DNA of 13,216 nt from Treponema sp. (lineage in GTDB: Bacteria > Spirochaetota > Spirochaetia > Treponematales > Breznakiellaceae): NCBI GenBank assembly GCA_031258265.1, contig JAIRNB010000175.1, positions 1 to 13,216 of the forward strand, written 5' to 3'. Under the pieces are notes generated by a model. It saw only the letters and a program-made list of their open reading frames with translations. It made no database searches and was not told where the DNA came from. Shown piece by piece: positions 1-6,030 of the stretch. The position numbers were made by a program, and so were the translations under genes. Within the stretch, counting starts at the first letter, position 1. The number at the start of each line of letters is the position of its first letter.

Positions 1-244
1 CAAGCCTCCGGCATTTTTCCAGGAAAAAGGGAGCGCCGGGTTTCCGGCTTAAAGCAGAGTCCTCCCCCAAAAAAAGAGAAGGGTATCTTAATTGGCGGTG
101 AGTATGAGAGAGAGAGCAAGAACCGTGCCAAGTTAAGCGATTCTAGCGAAAAATTACTTGGCAAAAGACCGGGAGAGACTCTCATTGGGCTTAGCATAAA
201 GGGAAGCAAAATTTATTGCAACAGCGGGGCCAGGATCTGCCAGG

Positions 245-324
245 GCATTTACCCTCCGGCGCTATGCGTAGCCACATTTGTTAATATACAGCCTGGCCGG
301 CAGGATGCCGGCTGTGGTAAATGC
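245..324. ncRNA. Candidate structured RNA: predicted three-way junction
   Basis: GCATTTACC (245-253) is perfectly complementary to GGTAAATGC (316-324), and two further G-U pairs could extend this on the plus-strand RNA. The closing helix encloses two hairpins. The first is 258-273, with arms GGC..TA/TAGCC around a TGCG loop. The second is 288-315, with core GCCGGCA/TGCCGGC around a GGA loop, flanked by ACA/TGT with a five-base bulge. The helix is immediately followed by the hairpin at 325-351, so stacking is possible. I recognise no known RNA family. No good promoter is visible, and the same pairing exists on the minus strand, so the strand is undetermined. This is a fold read by eye, without an energy calculation. 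Confidence 0.35.
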
Positions 325-351
325 TTAGGTTTTTGCGAAGTAAAAACCTAA
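325..351. repeat. Perfect 10-bp inverted repeat, 7-nt loop
   Basis: TTAGGTTTTT (325-334) and AAAAACCTAA (342-351) form a perfect hairpin around GCGAAGT. It abuts the closing helix of the 245-324 fold on its left and lies one base from the next palindrome on its right. It shares the string GGTTTTTGCG with the palindrome at 458-477, which hints at a common origin. Confidence 0.7.
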
Positions 352-352
352 A

Positions 353-384
353 GCTAAAAAATGGCATGGATGCCATTTTTTAGC
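353..384. terminator. Perfect 15-bp palindrome, bidirectional terminator-like
   Basis: The arms GCTAAAAAATGGCAT (353-367) and ATGCCATTTTTTAGC (370-384) are perfectly complementary with two bases between them. The core ATGGCAT/ATGCCAT is flanked by A6 on one side and T6 on the other, the A-tract/stem/T-tract layout of a bidirectional intrinsic terminator. It lies 120 bp downstream of the stop of the minus-strand AraC gene, so it could end that operon and anything arriving from the left. The core has only modest GC. Its place at the head of the repeat array means it may instead be one of the array's palindromes. Confidence 0.5.
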
Positions 385-391
385 AGCGCAA

Positions 392-477
392 GGGATTGAA
401 GCGGAAATACCGGAAGAATTGCGGAGCAATTCTGAGGAATTGAAGCGGAAAGCCCGGTTTTTGCGCCCGCGCAAAAA
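392..477. repeat. Repeat/palindrome array: two 22-nt repeats alternating with different palindromes
   Basis: Two copies of a 22-nt unit lie 44 bp apart at 392-413 and 436-457. They match at 19 of 22 positions and share the core ATTGAAGCGGAAA and a terminal CCGG. Each copy is followed at once by a palindrome of unrelated sequence: AGAATTGC/GCAATTCT around GGA (415-433) after the first, and TTTTTGCGC/GCGCAAAAA around CC (458-477) after the second. The large palindrome at 353-384 precedes the first copy, separated by seven bases. The period is about 44 bp. It superficially resembles a repeat-spacer array, but the 'spacers' are self-complementary. No coding potential is apparent. Confidence 0.6.
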
Positions 478-504
478 TGCGCCCATAAACAACGCCAGAA
501 AGAA

Positions 505-1863
505 TCACTTTTTGATATTATCGCGGCAGTCGTTAGAAAAATTACTGTCCGATATTTCCTTGATTCCGCCGTTCTGGGCCCTGTACCTTCCGGGGCTTAG
601 GCCCGTGTAATTTTTGAATATCTTTGAAAACCAGCTTTGGTCCTCGAAGCCGCAGGAACCGGCAATTTCGCTGAGGGACAGATCGGTCTCCCAGAGAAGA
701 CGGCTTGCCTTTTCCACCCGGAGTTGGTTGAGGTAACTGGAAAAGTTCTCTCCCATTTCCTCTTTGAAGATGGTGCTGAAATACGGGGCGGAAAGTCCCG
801 ATATGTCGGCGGCTTCTTTTAGGCTTATTTTCCTGTGGAAGTTTTCCTGCAGGTGGCGTTCAACCCTGCGGAGCGCCGCCGCGTGCCGGACTCCCTGGAA
901 GGAGAAGATCTGCTCCGCCATCTGCTCCACCATGACATTGAGTACATCGGTGAGTTCCTCTATGGATTTCGCCTCTTCGATGCACTTTATGTTGCTGTTG
1001 TTGGTTTCCAACTGGTTTTTTTCATAACCCGCCGCTATTCCCCCGGCGCCGGTCCGGGAGAGGAGAACTACCAGTTCTATGGCCCGGAACTGGATATAAC
1101 TGTACTCCCCGGGGTTGGAGAAAAGGAGGGCGGCCAGAATATCGGTAAGGATAGACTTCCCCGCCTCCTGATCCCCCCTGCGGAGGGCGGAAAGAAGCTG
1201 CCGCTCCTTGTCCATGGGATAGCCGGGGAAGCTGACTCCCTGGGGGTACTTCTGCTCCAGTTCCCTGACGGCGGCGGCCAGCCGGGTCTGCTGCTGGGCC
1301 CGGCGCCTGATGGTCTCGTAGTAATGCTCATTTCCGGAGGACAGGGATTCTGCGCAGATAAGCAGCAGTTCCGCCAGGGCCTTGATCTTCTCCGGCCTTG
1401 CCGAGGGAAAACTATTTAACTTGTCAAGGAATTCAGGTTCCGTTACCGGTTCCCCGCCGGGGTGATGGGCCGCGTTGTAAGTGTCGTCCCGGAAACCGGA
1501 GCCCAGGAGGGCCCCCGTGAAGGAACTTTGAACATAGATGGGGCTGGTCCAGAACATAAAACCCAGGGGGCAGCGGTACGTGTAACTGCCTCCGTAGCGG
1601 TAGGATTCCCTTATGGCGCTGAGGTGCATAACATCACAGGGGCTTGGAAAGGGTTCGGTAAGTTCTTCCGGTACAGGCTTCCCCTGCCGGCGGGCACATT
1701 CCAGGCACATATTCCGGCTGGAAAAAGACATCTCGTAAATTTCGGGAACTACCTGGCCGCCGGCATCATGGACACAAACCATGGAGCCTGTGGCCTTGGC
1801 GTAATTTAGAAGCATATTACAAGCTTTAACAAGCAGCGGATTGGTTTTTTCATTTTTTGACAT
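505..1863 (-). CDS. PocR-sensor AraC-type transcription activator (second of tandem pair)
   Basis: This 452-residue cytosolic regulator has two recognisable parts. Residues about 8-172 form a PocR-type ligand-binding domain (a PAS-like sensor predicted in the literature to bind small hydrocarbon derivatives such as propanediol), with cysteines C53, C56, C76 and C98 and the conserved run YRCPLGF. Residues about 218-325 are a helical linker starting RQLLSALRRGD. Residues about 333-430 are an AraC/XylS double helix-turn-helix: SGLSAPYFSTIF in the first motif and GFEDQSWFSKIFKNYTG, then SPGRYR, in the second. The ATG is preceded six bases upstream by GGAGG, which supports this start. It lies 18 nt after the stop of its paralogue, so the two are probably cotranscribed. 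Two A6 runs occur within the first codons. The ligand and target genes are not apparent from the sequence. Confidence 0.9.
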   Translation of the reverse strand: MSKNEKTNPLLVKACNMLLNYAKATGSMVCVHDAGGQVVPEIYEMSFSSRNMCLECARRQGKPVPEELTEPFPSPCDVMHLSAIRESYRYGGSYTYRCPLGFMFWTSPIYVQSSFTGALLGSGFRDDTYNAAHHPGGEPVTEPEFLDKLNSFPSARPEKIKALAELLLICAESLSSGNEHYYETIRRRAQQQTRLAAAVRELEQKYPQGVSFPGYPMDKERQLLSALRRGDQEAGKSILTDILAALLFSNPGEYSYIQFRAIELVVLLSRTGAGGIAAGYEKNQLETNNSNIKCIEEAKSIEELTDVLNVMVEQMAEQIFSFQGVRHAAALRRVERHLQENFHRKISLKEAADISGLSAPYFSTIFKEEMGENFSSYLNQLRVEKASRLLWETDLSLSEIAGSCGFEDQSWFSKIFKNYTGLSPGRYRAQNGGIKEISDSNFSNDCRDNIKK

Positions 1864-1876
1864 TGGAGGCCTCCAA
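1863..1876 (-). promoter_or_regulatory. Palindromic ribosome-binding site of the downstream AraC gene
   Basis: TTGGAGGCCTCCAA is a perfect 14-bp palindrome. It contains the GGAGG Shine-Dalgarno sequence and overlaps the first base of the ATG. With no loop it would fold poorly within one RNA molecule, but the CCTCC half can compete with the anti-SD region or pair between two transcripts. A protein-binding site is another possibility. Confidence 0.4.
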
Positions 1877-1881
1877 GAGCC

Positions 1882-3303
1882 TTAACCGGCGCGGTTACCG
1901 CCTTGGGAATAAACATTAATTCCTCCCTGTTCCCGGTATTTACCCGGGCTATAACCGGTATAGCTTTTAAATATTTTAGAAAACCAGCTTTGATCCTCGA
2001 ATCCGCAGGATTCCGAAATATCGTTCAGGGATGCGTTGGTTTCGATTAACATGATGCAGGCTTTCTCCACCCGCAGGCGGTTGAGGTGGGTAGAAAGGTA
2101 TTCTCCCATTTCTTCCCGGAAGATAGTGCTGAAGTAGGGAGCGGAAAGACCCGAAGCTGCGGCAATCTCGTCCAGACTTACCTTGCGGGTATAGTTTTTC
2201 CAGATATAGCGTTCGGCCCGCCTTAAGGCGGAAGCGTGGCGCAGACCCTGGAACGAAAAGATCCTCCCGGCCATCCGGTCGATGATCCGGTAAAGGTTGG
2301 CGGACAGTTCTTCTATGGTCGAAGATTCGCCGATTCTTTTTAGGTGCAGGTTATTTTCTTCCAGCAGGGCGCCGGTCTCCTTTCCCACAACACAGGCGCG
2401 GGAAAGGAAAACCACTAATTCAATGGCGCGGCAGCGGAAAAAACGCAGATCGCCGGGGCAGATCTGGTCCAAAACGGCAAGGATACTTTCCAGTATCCGT
2501 TTGGCGGCCACACCGTCCCCCCTGCGCAGGGCGGCAATTAAAAGCCGTTCATTAGAACTGGGCGGGGCGGGAATCCCCATTTCCCCGGCGGCTGTTTCCT
2601 CCAGGGCCGCCGTTTCCGGGGCATTCATCATGTCCGCCGTTTCCCCCGGGGCCTGGGGTCCGGGGATGGGCGCGCCGGCCGGATTTTCCATCGCCGGGTT
2701 TCCCACTGCAGGATTTTCCGCCGCCAGGTTTTCCACCACGGCCTTGACAGTTCCGGCTTTACCGGTGGAGATCCGCTGGGCGCAGATAAGCATCATCTGG
2801 GCCAGGGCCTTTATTTCCTCGTAGTTTCTCCGGGGAATTTGCTCCAGGCTTTTTTCGATCTGTCCGCTCTCCATGCCGGAGGCCCTCATCCTCGCGGAGG
2901 CCTCTTCTTTTTCTATTCCCAGCACCTTACCGGCGATCAGGGCCCCCGCATAGCGGCCCCCGGAATAAAGGGGGCTGATCCAAAAAACTAAGCCCATGGG
3001 GCACATATAGATATAGGAACTTCCCAGCTTGCGCGATTCTTCAATGGCGTTTTGATGTACGGCGCCGCAGAAGGAATTTCCCCCGGAATCCCCCGCGCCG
3101 CAGCGCGCGGGACCGTATCCGCAGCAGCAGCAAATAAGCCGGTCCGGTTCGGTTTTTCCAAGATCAAAAGACTGGCCTTCCGCATCGAGGACCTGAATCA
3201 CACAATCCGCAGCCTGTTCATAGGCGCCAAGAATACCGCCGGCCTTGAACAGGAGAGGTTCGATCTCCCGGCTGCTAAAACTATTTCCCATTCCCGATTT
3301 CAA
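1882..3303 (-). CDS. PocR-sensor AraC-type transcription activator (first of tandem pair)
   Basis: This 473-residue protein is a paralogue of the next gene downstream, with the same order: PocR-type sensor (about 15-178), helical linker beginning NERLLIAALRRGD (251-263), and AraC double helix-turn-helix (about 360-460). The DNA-contacting helices SGLSAPYFSTIF and GFEDQSWFSKIF are identical to those of the paralogue. The sensor differs: it carries four consecutive cysteines (C58-C61) plus C68, C79 and C101. An Ala/Pro/Asn-rich insertion at about 188-250, absent from the paralogue, contains a pentapeptide repeat. The start is TTG, chosen because a G6 tract lies five bases upstream; the in-frame ATG four codons later would be too far from it. 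A short hairpin, AACCG/CGGTT at 1884-1896, overlaps the end of the gene. The ligand is unknown; a redox or metal signal is possible from the cysteines but is inference. Confidence 0.88.
   Translation of the reverse strand: MKSGMGNSFSSREIEPLLFKAGGILGAYEQAADCVIQVLDAEGQSFDLGKTEPDRLICCCCGYGPARCGAGDSGGNSFCGAVHQNAIEESRKLGSSYIYMCPMGLVFWISPLYSGGRYAGALIAGKVLGIEKEEASARMRASGMESGQIEKSLEQIPRRNYEEIKALAQMMLICAQRISTGKAGTVKAVVENLAAENPAVGNPAMENPAGAPIPGPQAPGETADMMNAPETAALEETAAGEMGIPAPPSSNERLLIAALRRGDGVAAKRILESILAVLDQICPGDLRFFRCRAIELVVFLSRACVVGKETGALLEENNLHLKRIGESSTIEELSANLYRIIDRMAGRIFSFQGLRHASALRRAERYIWKNYTRKVSLDEIAAASGLSAPYFSTIFREEMGEYLSTHLNRLRVEKACIMLIETNASLNDISESCGFEDQSWFSKIFKSYTGYSPGKYREQGGINVYSQGGNRAG
2678..2737 (-). 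repeat. Four tandem 15-bp repeats inside the AraC gene linker
   Basis: Four units at 2678-2692, 2693-2707, 2708-2722 and 2723-2737 share the pattern GCCGGATTTTCCAYC with one to four differences each. Read in the gene they give successive pentapeptides VENLA, AENPA, VGNPA and MENPA (residues 190-209) in the linker between sensor and DNA-binding domain. Copy-number change would stay in frame, since 15 is a multiple of three, and would only lengthen or shorten the linker. Confidence 0.85.
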
Positions 3304-3381
3304 TATAGCCCCCCTTGAAAGCTAAAAAAGCAAAGCTTATCAGTTTAGCAGTTTATGGGGTTAATAAGGACGGAATACACC
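3304..3381 (-). promoter_or_regulatory. Spacer between the LuxR pair and the AraC pair, with weak hairpin and direct repeats
   Basis: This is the largest gap in the minus-strand regulator run. On the minus strand it holds two adjacent 8-bp near-repeats, ATAAACTG and CTAAACTG (3341-3356), a plausible activator site. Next comes a nested hairpin: outer GCTAAA/TTTAGC (3321-3326 with 3344-3349), inner AAGC/GCTT (3328-3338), with a T6 tract, a weak terminator at best. The G6 ribosome-binding site of the AraC gene follows at 3309-3314. No strong -35/-10 pair is visible. It may therefore carry the AraC pair's own promoter, or only partly interrupt a four-gene transcript. Confidence 0.35.
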
Positions 3382-6030
3382 CTAACGGCGGGATTTTTTT
3401 AAAAATCCCCTATCAATGGCGATTCTAACGGCATCGGCGCGATTAACCGCCCCCAGCTTGTGATAGAGGTTTTTTATGATCTCTTTTATGCCGTAGAGGG
3501 AAAGCCTTTCCCTGCCGGCGATTTCCGCCCTGGTAAGCCCTTGGGACAGGGCCTGTAATACCAGCGCCTCGCTGGGCCGCAAAACAATTCCGCCGTTAAG
3601 GACCCGGTCCTGGAACCCGCAGGCGGCTAATATTTTACCGTAGGCTGCGGCCCGGTAACGAAGGTCCTCCAGCCATTCACGGGGCATTTGAGATTTTGAA
3701 ATATTTGTTTCCCGGCGCGGTGGATCATCCGGATTTTCTTTCAGCTCCTCCAGCGCGGCGGCGGCCAGGAGCCGCATATCTTCCCCCAGTTCAATAAAGG
3801 GCATGTCCAGGCCCTCGACCGCGCTTAGGGTCCAGGCTTCATGCAGTTTTTCCAGGGCCCTGGGACAGCGGTCCAGCCGCAGGTTACAAGCCGCCTCCAG
3901 GACGGTCATCTCCAGTCTGCCCAAAAGACAGTCCCGGGGACCGTTATCCCTTTCCCACTGTTCCATGATGTCCAGGGCCGCCCGGTAATCCTTTCCCGCA
4001 AAAAGACACTTTGCCCTGATAAGAACTTCCATGAAGTGGTTAATCTCATTAACAGGGCTTTTGTCAAAATCGGCGGTGATCCAGGAGGCCGCCGAAGCGG
4101 GATTTCCTATTTGGGCATAAAACCAGCCGTACTCAAGATCGCAAAGGATAGAACCGTTTTGATAATCCTCCGTTTCAAACTGGGCCCGGATCTGCTTGAG
4201 AAGATTCTCTATTTTTGGGTAATTTCCGCCATGGATGGCGATCCGCAGCAGAAAAAAAAGTCCCCGGTTTTCCACCTCGTACTGCCGGTTTTCCCTGGCC
4301 TGGACTATCGCCCGGCGGGCAAAACTTTCCGCCGCCCCCAGGTCTCCCTTAAAGTAGTGATACTCGCACCAGGCAAGAGAATCCTGGCCTGCCATGATTC
4401 CGCCGGAGAACTTCACTATCAGGGACACGGAGGGGACAAAATTGGACAAATATTCTTCAAATTCCCCGGCCCCGGCGGGAAGCCCGACCCGGCAGACGTA
4501 GGGGGAAACAATTTCCCGGCCCACGATCCGGCCGCTGTGTAATTTAAATGCCGTAAAATAGGTGTATGCCTTCTCGAAAAAAGGGAGAAAATGGTAGTCC
4601 TTGCTGACTATGCAGGTAAGGATGTGTATAAAACCCATGCTGGCATACACCGAAGCGAGAATCCTGGAATTGATAATCCCGGGGGGCAGGGCCTCAAATT
4701 TAGCCGCGGTCCGGCGGCAGTCTTCGGCGCTTTCGGTGAAGCGGCCCATGATAATGAGAAGCTTGGGCCTTATGGCATAGCGCAGATACATCAGGGCTTC
4801 CTGATCATCCCCGCCAAGATCCCCCGGCGTATCCCCGTCTGTCTCCCGAAGCAGACGGTTGATAATATCAAACAGGAAGGACGCGGTTTCCATGGGAATA
4901 AGCATGGGGTAGGAAAAATACAAATTGATAAGCCCCTGATAATCCCGGGCCTTCTCGTAATAACCGGCGGCGTCCATCCTTAGGTTGTTGTCAAGGCACC
5001 ACCGGGCGGACTTTAAATACATTTCCCGCCGTTCCTCCGGCGAAAGTTCTCCCTGTTTTTCCGTGAGGAATTCGATAAGCAGGTTGTGAATCCGGTAGCT
5101 GTTCAGGTAGGAATCGTAACGGATAAGGGGACTGATCTTTTCCAGATCTCCGGCCGGACCTTCCATTTCCCCCAGGAGTTCCAGGGGCCAGTGCCCGGTA
5201 AGGGAAAGTTTAATAAGGAATTTCCGGGTATTCGCGTCCAGGGAAGAAAAAAACGTATCTTCGATTGTCTTGTACAGGGGGAGCCTTACCAATTCCGGTG
5301 AATAACGGAACGGCCCCCCTTGTTTTTCCGCGTTTTGGACAATCATGTTTAACAGCAGGGGCCAACCCTCCGAATCCCGGTAAAGGGAATCCATATCTTC
5401 GGGGGATACATTAAGGCCCCGCAGGGCAAAATAAGCGGCGGTTTCTTCCGGCGTAAAACGGAGATCCTCCACGGTGATCCTGGAAAGAAGCCCCTTGGAA
5501 AGAAGGGGCAGGGTTTTTATCTGGGGTTCTGTGCGGGATATTAGTACAATGGCAGTCCTAGAAAAGGGAAAAGCCAGAATACGGTCAAAGAGACGCAGCA
5601 TAACAGGATTAGTAATAGTTTGAAAGTTGTCATAAACAACGACATAATTTAATTTTTTCCGCGTGGTTTTAATCGCGTTTTCCACCATGCCGTAAAAACG
5701 GCCAAAGCGCATTTCTGAATCCGGGAAACCAATTTTCATCATCCCCCTTCCCAGTTCGGGGTCTTGCAGAGTCATGGCGGCGCAGAGATTTTCCCAAAAA
5801 CGCCGGCATACATTATCCCGATCGGAAAGCTGAATCCACAGGGAAACCGCGGGGCTGTTCTCCAAAAAAGAATAAACCGAAGATGATTTACCATAACCAC
5901 GGCCCGCGACCACCGCCGCCACCGGGCTTTGCAGGGCCTTTTTTAGAGTCCTGTCCAGACAGGGCCTTTTAAGGCGGTAAGGACCGGTATCAAAAAACGG
6001 CGTATCCCAGTGTAGTATTTTACCAGGCAT
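3382..6030 (-). CDS. MalT-like LuxR-family regulator, STAND ATPase (second of tandem pair)
   Basis: This 882-residue protein is the size of MalT-type activators. From the N-terminus there is a P-loop ATPase module with Walker A AGRGYGKS (42-49), a Walker B-like strand VVVYDNFQ (129-136) and LISRTEP. Then come a winged-helix-like section around KFLIKLSL, and a long helical TPR-like region (about 330-780) with repeats such as AAGYYEKARDYQGLINLY. It ends in a LuxR helix-turn-helix (817-882: LSQGLTRAEIAG, KLGAVNRADAV). Proteins of this family bind ATP and an inducer, oligomerise and activate transcription. The second acidic residue of the usual Walker B DD pair is Asn here. The ATG overlaps the stop of the preceding paralogue by one base (TAATG) and AGAAGG lies just upstream, so translation is probably coupled. 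The inducer cannot be read from the sequence. Confidence 0.9.
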   Translation of the reverse strand: MPGKILHWDTPFFDTGPYRLKRPCLDRTLKKALQSPVAAVVAGRGYGKSSSVYSFLENSPAVSLWIQLSDRDNVCRRFWENLCAAMTLQDPELGRGMMKIGFPDSEMRFGRFYGMVENAIKTTRKKLNYVVVYDNFQTITNPVMLRLFDRILAFPFSRTAIVLISRTEPQIKTLPLLSKGLLSRITVEDLRFTPEETAAYFALRGLNVSPEDMDSLYRDSEGWPLLLNMIVQNAEKQGGPFRYSPELVRLPLYKTIEDTFFSSLDANTRKFLIKLSLTGHWPLELLGEMEGPAGDLEKISPLIRYDSYLNSYRIHNLLIEFLTEKQGELSPEERREMYLKSARWCLDNNLRMDAAGYYEKARDYQGLINLYFSYPMLIPMETASFLFDIINRLLRETDGDTPGDLGGDDQEALMYLRYAIRPKLLIIMGRFTESAEDCRRTAAKFEALPPGIINSRILASVYASMGFIHILTCIVSKDYHFLPFFEKAYTYFTAFKLHSGRIVGREIVSPYVCRVGLPAGAGEFEEYLSNFVPSVSLIVKFSGGIMAGQDSLAWCEYHYFKGDLGAAESFARRAIVQARENRQYEVENRGLFFLLRIAIHGGNYPKIENLLKQIRAQFETEDYQNGSILCDLEYGWFYAQIGNPASAASWITADFDKSPVNEINHFMEVLIRAKCLFAGKDYRAALDIMEQWERDNGPRDCLLGRLEMTVLEAACNLRLDRCPRALEKLHEAWTLSAVEGLDMPFIELGEDMRLLAAAALEELKENPDDPPRRETNISKSQMPREWLEDLRYRAAAYGKILAACGFQDRVLNGGIVLRPSEALVLQALSQGLTRAEIAGRERLSLYGIKEIIKNLYHKLGAVNRADAVRIAIDRGFLKKSRR

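Larger units (their letters stand above)
1..504. other. Left-edge region without a convincing gene, rich in inverted repeats
   Basis: No recognisable gene lies here. Plus-strand frame 1 is open from the edge to a TAA at 349-351, but its codon use shows no clear third-position GC preference, unlike the genes to the right, and its end runs through palindromes. Frame 2 is open from the edge to a TAA at 50-52, so an upstream gene could also end there. Besides the elements listed separately, small hairpins are visible: TTTTTCC/GGAAAAA at 14-28, GCCGG/CCGGC at 35-48, and TGCCAAGT (126-133) with ACTTGGCA (156-163). The density of self-complementary segments is far above that of the coding part. It could be a structured RNA, a decayed mobile element or clustered intergenic repeats; the sequence alone does not decide. 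Confidence 0.6.

Noticed and set aside
392..457. CRISPR array
   Set aside because: There are only two imperfect repeats, and the intervening 'spacer' is self-complementary. No cas gene is in the window.
1..504. Integron attC site, tRNA or known riboswitch
   Set aside because: I looked for paired GTTRRRY/RYYYAAC core sites, a cloverleaf and familiar riboswitch cores and found none that fit.
419..610. Small plus-strand coding region
   Set aside because: It starts inside a palindrome, has no ribosome-binding site and overlaps the 3' end of the clear AraC gene on the other strand.
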